A DNA stretch of 64,000 bases from Pelagilacustribacter sp045567335. Its GTDB lineage: Bacteria > Pseudomonadota > Alphaproteobacteria > Pelagibacterales > Pelagibacteraceae. Both the position numbers and the translations under genes were made by a program. How positions within the stretch are numbered: position 1 is the first letter of the stretch; each line of letters opens with the position of its first letter. The notes below the pieces were generated by a model, which was given only the letters and a program-made list of their open reading frames with translations, ran no database searches and was not told where the DNA came from. Below, piece after piece: positions 52,003 through 60,732 of the stretch. The DNA is taken from the NCBI GenBank assembly GCA_045567335.1, contig JBJLCZ010000001.1, positions 248,001-312,000 of the forward strand, given 5' to 3'.

Positions 52003-53340
52003 TCACTTTGATAGCAATGAAGACCAAGATGGGTCTGAAGCGTCTGTTTCAGTAGCTATTTTCCTCTCATTATAACCTGTTATATCAATTGACCATAACT
52101 TAGCAGAAAAACCCTCTCCTTGAGGCCCAGATTTGGTTTCTCGGTAAAAAACAAGAACTCTTCCATTTGGAGACCACGACGGGGCTTCTTGATAGAAATT
52201 TTCAGTCAAAAGTCTTTCTCCAGTTCCATCTGCTCTCATTACGCCAATATAAAATTTTCCTTTTCGAACTTTTGTAAAAGCTATTAAATCACCTCTTGGA
52301 GACCATACTGGTGTTCCGTACAAACCTTTTCCAAAAGTAATTCTTTTTACATTACTTCCATCGCTATTCATTACATAAATTTGTTGCAAACCACTTCTGT
52401 CAGAATTGAAACATATATATTTTCCATCAGGTGAATATGAAGGTGAAGTATCTATGGAAGAATGTTGAGTTATTCTCTCAACTTTTCTTGTGTCGACGTT
52501 CATTGTGTAAATATCTGAATTACCATCTTTTGCAAAACTCATTATAATTTTTTTGCCATCAGGTGAAAATCTCGGGGCAAATGTCATTCCAGGAAAATTT
52601 CCTACTACTTCTTGAATACCTGTTTCTATATCTAAAAGATATACTCTAGGTAAGTTTCTAAAATAAGAAAGATAAGTAACTAATTGATTTGCAGGATTAA
52701 ATCTTGGTGTTAAAACTAATTCATTTCCCAATGTAAGATATTTTGTATTTGCGCCATCTTGATCCATTATAGCTAATCTTTTTATTCTTTTATTTTTTGG
52801 ACCATTTTCGGCAACGTAAATTATTCTTGTGTCGAAATAACCTTCTTCACCAGTTAACCTCTCGTAAATTTTATCTGATATTATATGAGCCACTCTTCTC
52901 CAATTGCTTGGAGTTGTTGTAAAAGCTAAAGCAATCATTTCTTTTGAAGCTGTTAAATCCCATAGTCGAAATTCAACTTTTAATTTATCGTCTTTAACTA
53001 AAAGTTTACCTGTTACTAGGGCTTGTGCTTTAATTAATCTCCAATCTTCAAATCTTGGTTTTAAATGTGCAATATCTGGATTTTGCACAAAAGCATCTTT
53101 TTTAAGAGGATTAAATAATCCTGTAGATTTAAAATTTTTTTCTATAATAGATGAAACTTTATCTCCTAATTCTTTAATTTTTATATCCGTTTTAATATCT
53201 GATGATGGGTCAACATGTAAAGGGGATACAGCAATTGGCAAAGGATCTAAGTTACCTCTAGTAATATCTACCTCTATTAAACTATGGGCAAAATTAATTT
53301 GAAATAAAAACAAAGATATAAAAATTGTCAATTTTTTCAT
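52003..53340 (-). CDS. tolB: Tol-Pal system beta-propeller protein TolB
   Basis: This is a periplasmic propeller that links TolA and Pal during outer-membrane constriction. The 445 residues have a signal peptide (to about 20, FAHS), an N-terminal alpha/beta domain (DPLPIAVSPLHVD), and then repeated WD40-like PD40 units such as ISFSPDGKKIIMSFAKDGNS-type and YSPDGKYICFNSDRSG. It lies between tolA and pal, as in other proteobacteria. Confidence 0.96.
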   Translation of the reverse strand: MKKLTIFISLFLFQINFAHSLIEVDITRGNLDPLPIAVSPLHVDPSSDIKTDIKIKELGDKVSSIIEKNFKSTGLFNPLKKDAFVQNPDIAHLKPRFEDWRLIKAQALVTGKLLVKDDKLKVEFRLWDLTASKEMIALAFTTTPSNWRRVAHIISDKIYERLTGEEGYFDTRIIYVAENGPKNKRIKRLAIMDQDGANTKYLTLGNELVLTPRFNPANQLVTYLSYFRNLPRVYLLDIETGIQEVVGNFPGMTFAPRFSPDGKKIIMSFAKDGNSDIYTMNVDTRKVERITQHSSIDTSPSYSPDGKYICFNSDRSGLQQIYVMNSDGSNVKRITFGKGLYGTPVWSPRGDLIAFTKVRKGKFYIGVMRADGTGERLLTENFYQEAPSWSPNGRVLVFYRETKSGPQGEGFSAKLWSIDITGYNERKIATETDASDPSWSSLLSK

Positions 53341-53343
53341 AGT

Positions 53344-54150
53344 TTAACCTTTGAGCATTTCAGTTGGATTAAAATTAAGCTGTAATTCTTTCCATTTTTC
53401 ATATCCTGTAGGAGGTACTTTTAAGGGTTGGCATAATCTCACTGCCCTTAATGCACTCTCTGCTAATATTTTATAAAATTTTTGACCAGGCTTATTCATT
53501 CTAACATGATCTAATATTTCTGATTTTAAAACAGTACCATCTTTTTTCAAGTTAAGTTTAATTCTTACTAAAAGATTCTCATCATAAGGCAATCCAAGTG
53601 GTACACTCCAGCATCCAAATATTTGTGCTCTTAAAGCATCCTCTTGAGATAATGTTAGTCCAGAGGCAAAGGAATTTTTTACACTACTTTGAGTTAATTT
53701 ACTTGAGCTTTTCTCTGTTAACGCAGCCTCTTCTTTAGCTTTATCAATCAATGCAGCTATTTGATTTGTGTCAATTATTTCTTTTTTTTCAAATTCAGAT
53801 GATTGTCTTATTTCAGGTTTTACTTCTTCTGGATTTTGTTTTTTTTCAACTAATTTTTTTTTATCTTTTTTTTCATCTGGCATAGGAATTCTATCTGGTT
53901 TTTCTTTTTCTTTTGCAGATGGAGGTGCTTGCTCTGAAACTATTCTTTTTTCTTCTTCTTTAACCTTTTCAATAACTTTTCTAGCTTTTGGTGCATAAGG
54001 TATATTTGTAGCATCTGAAATCTGAATTAATTCAACTGATACTATAGGAGGTAAATCTATTGGTTGTCTAAGCATAAAAGGTAAAGATAATACGGTTAGT
54101 AAAATCATAATTGCATGAAGAGAGATAGAATAAATCAAACTTTTTGTCAT
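53344..54150 (-). CDS. tolA: Tol-Pal system protein TolA
   Basis: This inner-membrane protein of 268 residues transmits proton-motive energy from TolQR to TolB and Pal. It has one N-terminal transmembrane helix (about 5-25). A long charged Lys/Glu/Pro-rich helical linker (RKVIEKVKEEEKRIVSEQ...) follows. The C-terminal TonB/TolA-like domain starts near DALRAQIFGCWSVPLGLPYD. Position 3 in tolQRAB supports the call despite weak conservation. Confidence 0.88.
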   Translation of the reverse strand: MTKSLIYSISLHAIMILLTVLSLPFMLRQPIDLPPIVSVELIQISDATNIPYAPKARKVIEKVKEEEKRIVSEQAPPSAKEKEKPDRIPMPDEKKDKKKLVEKKQNPEEVKPEIRQSSEFEKKEIIDTNQIAALIDKAKEEAALTEKSSSKLTQSSVKNSFASGLTLSQEDALRAQIFGCWSVPLGLPYDENLLVRIKLNLKKDGTVLKSEILDHVRMNKPGQKFYKILAESALRAVRLCQPLKVPPTGYEKWKELQLNFNPTEMLKG

Positions 54151-54157
54151 ATTTCAT

Positions 54158-54571
54158 CTAATTTTTATAAGGCTCAGATATTAATGCTACTTTAGAAAAT
54201 CCTGCCCCAGATAATGTTCCCATAACTTCAAGAACTCTTCCATAGTTAATTGTCTTATCGCCTCTTACGTAAATTCTAGTATCTGTTCTATTTTTTGCAA
54301 TTGCTAAAAGTTTAGGAACAATTTTTTTATAAGTAACTTTGTGTTCTTGAATAAATATTTCACCTTTAGAATTTATACTTATAGTTAGTGGTTCTTGATC
54401 ATCTGGTAAAGAATCCGCTGCGGACTCGGGTAAGTCTACCTGAACACCGACAGTTAGTAGTGGTGCTGTTACCATAAAAATAATTAAAAGAACCAACATT
54501 ACATCTACAAATGGTGTAACATTGATTTCACTCATTGGTTCGTTTCTTGAGCGTTTAAAATTAAAAGCCAT
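54158..54571 (-). CDS. tolR: Tol-Pal system protein TolR
   Basis: This is an ExbD/TolR-family protein of 137 residues with one N-terminal transmembrane helix. Its conserved Asp, in NVTPFVDVMLVLLIIFMVT, takes part in proton use with TolQ. A periplasmic domain follows. It is 4 bp downstream of tolQ and 7 bp upstream of tolA. Confidence 0.95.
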   Translation of the reverse strand: MAFNFKRSRNEPMSEINVTPFVDVMLVLLIIFMVTAPLLTVGVQVDLPESAADSLPDDQEPLTISINSKGEIFIQEHKVTYKKIVPKLLAIAKNRTDTRIYVRGDKTINYGRVLEVMGTLSGAGFSKVALISEPYKN

Positions 54572-54575
54572 AAAT

Positions 54576-55256
54576 TTAAATTATTGATAAAAATCTTTTA
54601 CAAAAATTATCTATTCTTGAAACATATCTTTTAGATTCACTATTAAATTTATTGTATGCTACTACTGCAGGTATCGCAGCTAATAAACCTAAAGCTGTAG
54701 CAAATAAAGCCTCCGCAATACCTGGGGCAACTATTGCTAAACTAGTGTTTCTAGAAATTGCTATCGATTGGAAAGAATTCATTATTCCCCAAACGGTTCC
54801 GAACAATCCAATGAAAGGAGCGGTAGACCCAACAGTCGCTAAAAAAGTAAAATTTTTTTCAATAGACTTGATTTGATTATCAACTGAAATTTCTAAAATT
54901 CTTTCAACTCTTGCAGATTGTACAGCGGAAGATTTATTTTTAGTTTTAATTAATTCTGTCATTGCTGATTTAAAAATATTAGTTACGGGATCTTGAGATT
55001 TAGATGGTAAACTATTGCTAAAACTTTCTGCAGATTTTGCTTTCCAAAATTTATTTTCAAATTCTTCTGTTGAAGCATTTATTTTTTTAAATAATCTATA
55101 TTTGTCAAAAATTAGAGCCCAGGAATAAACTGAGCTAGCTAGTAAAATTATAATTACAGATTTAACTACGAAATCAGCTCGTAAGAATAATTGCCATAAT
55201 GAAAAATCTGTATTACCACCCAATCCAACAACCTGTGCTGCTATATCTTGTTCCAT
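54576..55256 (-). CDS. tolQ: Tol-Pal system protein TolQ
   Basis: This is a MotA/TolQ/ExbB proton-channel protein of 226 residues. It has an N-terminal transmembrane helix (SVIIILLASSVYSWALIFDKY) and a cytoplasmic loop. Two further helices carry the conserved GLFGTVWGIMNSF and AEALFATALGLLAAIPAVVAYN segments. The usual upstream neighbours ybgC and ruvB are missing; only 67 bp separate it from ruvC. Confidence 0.96.
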   Translation of the reverse strand: MEQDIAAQVVGLGGNTDFSLWQLFLRADFVVKSVIIILLASSVYSWALIFDKYRLFKKINASTEEFENKFWKAKSAESFSNSLPSKSQDPVTNIFKSAMTELIKTKNKSSAVQSARVERILEISVDNQIKSIEKNFTFLATVGSTAPFIGLFGTVWGIMNSFQSIAISRNTSLAIVAPGIAEALFATALGLLAAIPAVVAYNKFNSESKRYVSRIDNFCKRFLSII

Positions 55257-55323
55257 TTCAAATCATTACTTTTAGATTGTGTCATCAATTTGGCGCTTTT
55301 TATAAGAATTTTACTGTAGCTGA

Positions 55324-55818
55324 TTACTTATGATCTTCAGCCATGCGTGTTTCACTGAAAAATCTTGCGATTAATATAGCATCTGACTTGTTTACATCTT
55401 TTTTTTTCGAAAGCTGTTCTACAATTAATGGGTACATTTCGATTGCTTTTGTTCTGCTAGCATCTTTAGAAGAATTAATTAATTCAAAATGTTTTTTCCA
55501 TTTCGAGGGTCTTACAAAAAAAATAGGCAGCCCTAAAGCAGCACAAACACCCTTTATAGCTCCAAAAGTTTGGCCAAAATTAAACATGCTTGTCACACCT
55601 TGCCCTGGCATAGCATTAACCTGCTCTACTACAATTGAAATATCATCTTTATTTGAAATATTTTCTTTTAATATTTTTACTAACTGTGCGCTATTTAATT
55701 GTTTTTTATTTTTTTTACCGTCAGGCATAGTAGGCATATCAAATAATTCTATAACCTTGTTATTTTCTAAAATTGCTATTGCTCCGCTTAGACCTGGATC
55801 TATTCCAATTATTTTCAT
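55324..55818 (-). CDS. ruvC: Crossover junction endodeoxyribonuclease RuvC, phage-like type
   Basis: This is a predicted Holliday-junction resolvase of 164 residues. The RNase-H-fold acids are Asp7 (IGIDPGLSG), Glu65 (IVVEQVNAMPGQGVTSMF) and Asp146 (KSDAILIARF). The segments MPGQGVTSMFNFGQTFGAIK and FVRPSKWKKHF match the form common in prophages and some alphaproteobacteria rather than the E. coli-type RuvC. Its place after yebC is the standard RuvC place, but ruvA and ruvB do not follow. It lies 3 bp downstream of yebC. Confidence 0.85.
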   Translation of the reverse strand: MKIIGIDPGLSGAIAILENNKVIELFDMPTMPDGKKNKKQLNSAQLVKILKENISNKDDISIVVEQVNAMPGQGVTSMFNFGQTFGAIKGVCAALGLPIFFVRPSKWKKHFELINSSKDASRTKAIEMYPLIVEQLSKKKDVNKSDAILIARFFSETRMAEDHK

Positions 55819-55821
55819 AAA

Positions 55822-56547
55822 TTACTCTATTTCAATACTACAATTAATGAAAGTATTTTGCACATCATCATCTTCATCTAAAGCTTCAAGTATTTGTAAA
55901 ATTTTTTTCTTTTGTTCATTGTTTAATTTTATATAATTATGGGGTCTCCATTCAATACCAAAATAATTTAAAGTATCTACTTTTTTTTCAATTTCAGTTT
56001 TTACTTTATAAAAATCCTCTTTTTCAGAAATAATTTCGTGAAATTTAATTTTACTGTTACAATCCTTCGCTCCAGCTTTTATTGCTAATTCTAACATTTC
56101 TTCATCAGAAAACTTATCTTTGGGAACTCGAATTACACCACAACTAAAAAAAAAATGAGAGGTTGAACCTGTTTCTCCTAGCCTGCCTCCATTTTTTTGT
56201 AATATAGTTCTTATAGTAGAGGCAGATCTATTTTTATTATCGGTTAATGTTTCTATTATTAAAGCTACGTTAAAAGGACCAAAACCTTCATACCTTAAAT
56301 TTTGATAATTTTGATTAAGATCAATTTCAGATTTACTTATCGCTCGACTAATATTTTCTTTTGGCATGTTGGATTGTTTAGCAGCTTGTATTGCAGAGCG
56401 GAGTCTTGGATTCATATTAGGATCTTTATCTCCTAACTTAGCTGCAACTGTTATTTCTCTTGATAATTTAGAAAATATTTTAGATCTCTCTTTGTCTTGT
56501 CTACCTTTTTTATGCTTAATTCCTGCCCAATGAGAGTGACCAGCCAT
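55822..56547 (-). CDS. yebC: YebC/PmpR family transcriptional/translational regulator
   Basis: This 241-residue, three-domain YebC protein starts with the invariant MAGHSHWAGIKHKKGRQD. It contains NMPKENISRAISKS and later YEGFGPFNVALIIETLTDN and KNGGRLGETGSTSHFF. Family members act as DNA-binding regulators, and some relieve ribosome stalling at proline-rich sites. The upstream-of-ruvC position is typical. It is 4 bp downstream of the ymdB gene. Confidence 0.96.
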   Translation of the reverse strand: MAGHSHWAGIKHKKGRQDKERSKIFSKLSREITVAAKLGDKDPNMNPRLRSAIQAAKQSNMPKENISRAISKSEIDLNQNYQNLRYEGFGPFNVALIIETLTDNKNRSASTIRTILQKNGGRLGETGSTSHFFFSCGVIRVPKDKFSDEEMLELAIKAGAKDCNSKIKFHEIISEKEDFYKVKTEIEKKVDTLNYFGIEWRPHNYIKLNNEQKKKILQILEALDEDDDVQNTFINCSIEIE

Positions 56548-56551
56548 AAGA

Positions 56552-57358
56552 TTAATTATTTAATACTCCACCATTGATATATCTCTCAACTTTTTTTGCT
56601 AAACCTGTTTCTTCATCTGCTTCTATAATTAAACCTGAGAGAGTTGATACCCCGTCAGCTGGAAAATGATTTTTTGCGTCTTTTTTTTTAAAAAATTTCA
56701 TAATTGAATTTTCTTTATTCATACCAATTACAGAATTGTAGTCTCCGCACATTCCTATATCAGTTTGAAATGCAGTTCCGCTGTTTAAAATTCTGCTATC
56801 TGCGGTTGGGACATGCGTATGTGTGCCAACTACTGCTGTCGCTTTTCCATCAAAAAAATGACCGATAGCCATTTTTTCACTTGTAATTTCACCGTGGAAA
56901 TCAACAACTATAAAATCCGAACTTTCTTTTAATTTAATTTTTTTTTGTAATTCTTTAGCCGCTAGAAATGCATCTTCTGTTTTTCTCATAAATACATTGC
57001 CCATTAAATTTATTACCGCAATTTTAAATCTTTTATTTTTACACAAAAAAATTCCATGCCCCCTACCTGGTGACCCTTTAGCAATATTTTCAGGCCTTAA
57101 TAATCTTTTTTCTTTTGAAATAAAATCTATTATTTCATTTTTATCCCATATATGATTTCCAGAAGTTATTACATCTACGCCAAATTTAAAAAAACTTTCA
57201 GCAATATCTTTTGTTATACCTTTACCGTCATCAGCAGCATTTTCTCCGTTAAGAACAGTAAAATCAATATTTTTGGTTTTTATCAATTTTAAAAGATTTT
57301 GCTCAATTGCTCTTCTACCTGTCGGACCCATCACGTCTCCTAAAATCAAAATATTCAT
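56552..57358 (-). CDS. YmdB-family metallophosphoesterase
   Basis: This is a dinuclear-metal phosphoesterase of 268 residues. Conserved elements are ILGDVMGPTGRRAI, LNGENAADDGKGIT, VITSGNHIWDKNE, DFHGEITSEK and VGTHTHVPTADSRIL. The Bacillus member YmdB hydrolyses 2',3'-cyclic nucleotides and affects behaviour, but the role in alphaproteobacteria is unknown. It overlaps the 5-FCL gene by 4 bp and precedes yebC. Confidence 0.92.
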   Translation of the reverse strand: MNILILGDVMGPTGRRAIEQNLLKLIKTKNIDFTVLNGENAADDGKGITKDIAESFFKFGVDVITSGNHIWDKNEIIDFISKEKRLLRPENIAKGSPGRGHGIFLCKNKRFKIAVINLMGNVFMRKTEDAFLAAKELQKKIKLKESSDFIVVDFHGEITSEKMAIGHFFDGKATAVVGTHTHVPTADSRILNSGTAFQTDIGMCGDYNSVIGMNKENSIMKFFKKKDAKNHFPADGVSTLSGLIIEADEETGLAKKVERYINGGVLNN

Positions 57359-57918
57359 TTTTTAATAATTCCTTTTTCAGTCAAGATATAATTCATTTTT
57401 ACATCAAAACTTGATACAGGAAGTTTATCATATTTTTGAAAAGAAAATGCAACTCCTACAGTTAAAATTTTTTTATTTTTTTTTAAATATTTATTGAGAT
57501 AATTGTCATAAAAACCTTTTCCATATCCCAATCTATGATTATTTTTATCAAAGGCTAGTAAGGGAATTATTGCTACATTAGGTATTAATGATTTTTTTTG
57601 TAAATTAGGTTCAAGCATGCCATATTTATTTACTTTGAGAATTTCTAAAGACTTCCATTTATAGAAATTCATATTATTTTTTTTTTTAATAGCTGGAAGC
57701 AAGGTTATAATATTTTTTTTTTTATGAATTAGTTCTAACAATTTTAACAAATCTACCTCAAAATTAGAGGGATAATAAATAGATAAATATATTGTTTTTT
57801 TTTTAAATTTTTTTTTTAATTGATTTATGAGTGGAGGAAAAAAATTTTTATCTATATTAAAATAATTTTTTTGTCTTATTTTTGAAAATTTTTTTCTAAG
57901 CTTATCCTTGTTCAACAT
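57355..57918 (-). CDS. ygfA: 5-formyltetrahydrofolate cyclo-ligase
   Basis: It converts 5-formyl-THF (folinic acid) to 5,10-methenyl-THF with ATP. The 187-residue protein has the basic KLRKKFSKIRQ start, and the C-terminal signature HRLGYGKGFYDNYL binds the phosphates. It lies immediately after zapA with no gap. In E. coli 6S RNA separates these genes, but no RNA fits here. Confidence 0.9.
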   Translation of the reverse strand: MLNKDKLRKKFSKIRQKNYFNIDKNFFPPLINQLKKKFKKKTIYLSIYYPSNFEVDLLKLLELIHKKKNIITLLPAIKKKNNMNFYKWKSLEILKVNKYGMLEPNLQKKSLIPNVAIIPLLAFDKNNHRLGYGKGFYDNYLNKYLKKNKKILTVGVAFSFQKYDKLPVSSFDVKMNYILTEKGIIKK

Positions 57919-58365
57919 TTACTGCGTTTTAACGCCATTGCCAGTATTTTTAATTATTGTTTCAAGAGATTTTGTAGTTTTGTCTAACATTGACTCGTAT
58001 AAACTATTATTTTCTTCAATATTTTTCTTAAAATTATCAATTTCTTCATTTAATGAATTAATTTCAATATCTTTTTTGCCTTTATATTCAATTGCTAATG
58101 ATTTTAATTCTTTAAATTTTTTAGCTAATTCATCTAATTTAATTTTTTGAGCACTAACTTTTTGCTTTAAATTAAAATAGTCATCAATAATTTGAATAGT
58201 AGTAATTAATAAAAGTTTATTTTCACCAATGTTTCCTAATTTATCTTTTAACTCTTTATACTTCTTGTCTAAAAAAAGTGTTAATTTTTTTAAAGACTCC
58301 TCTTGTCCATCATCACACGAAAGCAGATAATCTTTGTTGTTAAATTTAATGTTTACATTTGCCAT
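57919..58365 (-). CDS. zapA: Cell division protein ZapA
   Basis: It binds and bundles FtsZ at the division ring. The 148-residue protein has the N-terminal ZapA domain (MANVNIKFNNKDYLLSCDDG, then EESLKKLTLFLDKKYKEL). A long C-terminal coiled coil makes it larger than the E. coli form (109). It overlaps the upstream coiled-coil gene by 13 bp, suggesting coupled synthesis. Confidence 0.85.
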   Translation of the reverse strand: MANVNIKFNNKDYLLSCDDGQEESLKKLTLFLDKKYKELKDKLGNIGENKLLLITTIQIIDDYFNLKQKVSAQKIKLDELAKKFKELKSLAIEYKGKKDIEINSLNEEIDNFKKNIEENNSLYESMLDKTTKSLETIIKNTGNGVKTQ

Positions 58366-58676
58366 TTTTCTATTTCCTCTACTAAATGTTCTGTTTCTTG
58401 GCTTAGTTCATCTATTTCTTGATCAAACTTTTTTTCTTTATCAGATTTAGTATTAAGATCTTCTTGTAATCTAATCATTTTATTTTTTAATTGTTCGTGT
58501 TCTCTTAATATATCCCGATATTTTTTTTCTATTGCTTTTTTTTCTCTTTCTAATTGATTTTTTTCAGATTGAATTTTCTCTTTATCAAAAGATGGTTGTG
58601 AATAACTAATAGTTAAATCACTTAATTTATCTATTAATTTATTTAAATTTTTTTCTTTATTTTCTAAATTGTTCAT
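58353..58676 (-). CDS. Coiled-coil protein upstream of zapA (DUF4164-like)
   Basis: This is a 107-residue, highly charged protein predicted to be one long coiled coil (KNQLEREKKAIEKKYRDILR and QETEHLVEEIEKWQM), with no signal or membrane segment. Small coiled-coil proteins commonly sit just before zapA in alphaproteobacteria. It may be a ZapB-like or division-related partner, which the 13-bp overlap with zapA supports. The family assignment is tentative because coiled coils look alike. Confidence 0.7.
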   Translation of the reverse strand: MNNLENKEKNLNKLIDKLSDLTISYSQPSFDKEKIQSEKNQLEREKKAIEKKYRDILREHEQLKNKMIRLQEDLNTKSDKEKKFDQEIDELSQETEHLVEEIEKWQM

Positions 58677-58734
58677 TTAATTTTATATCATAATATTGAT
58701 ATAGATAGTTTAAGTCTATATAGGTAATCAAATA

Positions 58735-60717
58735 GTGAACATAAAATTTAATCAATTAACAAACGCAATAAGATTTTTATCGATTGACGCTGTACAAAAA
58801 GCAAATTCTGGTCATCCAGGTATGCCTATGGGTATGGCAGATGTTGCTACAGTATTATTCAAATACCACCTGAGGTTTAATCCAAAAAATCCTGGTTGGA
58901 TTAATCGAGATAGATTTATTTTATCAGCAGGTCACGGTTCGATGCTTTTATACTCTTTATTATATTTAACTGGATATGAAAGTATTTCTTTAGAAGATAT
59001 AAAAAAATTTAGACAGCTTAAATCAATTTGCGCTGGTCATCCAGAATATGTTAAGGGATCAGGCATTGAAACTACTACTGGTCCCCTTGGTCAAGGATTA
59101 GGTAATTCAGTTGGCATGGCTATAGCTGAAGAAATTTATAGGAAAAAATTTGGCTCAACATTAATTAATAACAAAACATACGTTATTGCAAGTGATGGTG
59201 ATTTGATGGAGGGAATTAGCCATGAAGCATTAAGTTTGGCTGGTCATCTCAAATTAAAAAATTTAATAGTTTTTTTTGATAACAATAAGATCTCTATAGA
59301 TGGATCTACTTCTTTAAGTGTTTCAGATAATTATAAAAAAAGATTTGAGTCTTATGGTTGGAACTTTATAGAAGTTAATGGTCATAACGAAAAACAAATT
59401 TCAAAAGCTATTACAAAAGCTTCAAAATCTACAAAACCGACATTAATATCTTGTAAAACAATCATTGGTTTTGGTTCTCCGAATAAATCTGGAAAATCCT
59501 CTTCGCATGGTTCTCCACTAGGTGAAGAGGAGATATCTTTGGTTAGAAAAAAATTAAAATGGAAAAGTGAACCTTTCTCTATACCTGATGATATTTTAAC
59601 AACTTGGAGAGAAATTGGAAAAAAAGGAGCTTTTTTAGAGAAAGAATGGCGAAAGAGCCTAGATAAAAAGAATAATAAAATAAAGAATGAATTAGAAAAA
59701 TTTCTAACAGAGCCCAACTTTGTTGAGTTAGAGAAAGTGATAAATAAAGAAAAAATAAGATATTTTGAATCAAAACCAAATATGGCTACTAGGCAGTGTT
59801 CACAATCAGTTATTGAAACTATTACAAATCTTTTTCCAGAATTAATTGGAGGTTCCGCTGATCTAAGTGGATCTAATAATACCAAAACTGCTAATTCAAA
59901 AATAATAAATTCAAAAAATTTTAATGGTAACTATATACATTATGGTGTTAGAGAACATGGAATGGCAGCTACTATGAATGGATTAGCCCTGTATGGTGGA
60001 TTAATTCCTTATGGTGGAACATTTTTAATTTTTTCTGATTACTGCAAACCATCTATAAGGTTGTCGGCATTGATGGGTTTAAAGGTTATATATATTTTTT
60101 CTCATGATTCTATTGGGCTTGGAGAAGATGGCCCTACCCATCAACCTATAGAACAACTAGAAGGATTAAGAGCAATACCAAATCTAAATGTCTTTCGCCC
60201 CGCTGATATTAATGAAACTCTTGAATGTTGGGAGATAGCTTTAAAAAGTAAAAATACCCCAAGTGTAATTGCCTTATCAAGACAAAAACTGCCTTATATA
60301 AATCCAAGTTTATCTAATAAAAATAAGTGTGCGCTAGGTGCTTATGAAATTAAAATAACTTCTCACGAAAGTAAAGTTACCATAGTTGCCTCGGGTTCAG
60401 AGGTAGAATTAGCTCTTGAAACACAAAAACAATTAAAAGAAAATAATATAGACTCAAAAGTAATTTCAATGCCATGTCAAGAATTGTTCAATAACCAATC
60501 TACAGAATATAAAGAAAATATTTTAGAAAAAGATACTTTAGTAGTAACTTTGGAAGCAGGTGGAATTAGCTCTTGGAGTAAGTATTTAGGAAATAATGGT
60601 TTTAGTTTAGGCGTTAAATCATTTGGGGAAAGCGCACCATATAAAGAAGTATATGATCATTTTGATTTAACTAGTGAAAAAATAGTCACTTTGATACAAA
60701 AATTACTTAGAAAATAG
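58735..60717 (+). CDS. tkt: Transketolase
   Basis: This thiamine-diphosphate enzyme of the non-oxidative pentose phosphate pathway has 660 residues. Conserved elements are NSGHPGMPMGMAD, the thiamine motif SDGDLMEGISHEALSLAGH, and DSIGLGEDGPTHQPIEQL. The start is GTG at 58735 preceded by TAGGTAA. It is divergent from the coiled-coil/zapA gene over 58 bp, which must hold both promoters. It heads the tkt-pgk-fba-thiE-efp run. Confidence 0.96.
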   Translation: MNIKFNQLTNAIRFLSIDAVQKANSGHPGMPMGMADVATVLFKYHLRFNPKNPGWINRDRFILSAGHGSMLLYSLLYLTGYESISLEDIKKFRQLKSICAGHPEYVKGSGIETTTGPLGQGLGNSVGMAIAEEIYRKKFGSTLINNKTYVIASDGDLMEGISHEALSLAGHLKLKNLIVFFDNNKISIDGSTSLSVSDNYKKRFESYGWNFIEVNGHNEKQISKAITKASKSTKPTLISCKTIIGFGSPNKSGKSSSHGSPLGEEEISLVRKKLKWKSEPFSIPDDILTTWREIGKKGAFLEKEWRKSLDKKNNKIKNELEKFLTEPNFVELEKVINKEKIRYFESKPNMATRQCSQSVIETITNLFPELIGGSADLSGSNNTKTANSKIINSKNFNGNYIHYGVREHGMAATMNGLALYGGLIPYGGTFLIFSDYCKPSIRLSALMGLKVIYIFSHDSIGLGEDGPTHQPIEQLEGLRAIPNLNVFRPADINETLECWEIALKSKNTPSVIALSRQKLPYINPSLSNKNKCALGAYEIKITSHESKVTIVASGSEVELALETQKQLKENNIDSKVISMPCQELFNNQSTEYKENILEKDTLVVTLEAGGISSWSKYLGNNGFSLGVKSFGESAPYKEVYDHFDLTSEKIVTLIQKLLRK

Positions 60718-60732
60718 TTTTTAAAATTAATA

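Noticed and set aside
55343..55936. 197-codon plus-strand frame across ruvC and yebC
   Set aside because: Long, but it is antisense to two conserved genes. Its Phe/Ser/Ile-rich sequence is typical of the complement of Lys/Glu/Asn-rich coding DNA.
57900..57960. Search for 6S RNA between zapA and the 5-FCL gene
   Set aside because: The two genes abut with no intervening bases, so 6S RNA cannot be encoded here as it is in E. coli.
59382..59885. 167-codon minus-strand frame inside tkt
   Set aside because: It is antisense to the conserved transketolase core and has no independent signals.
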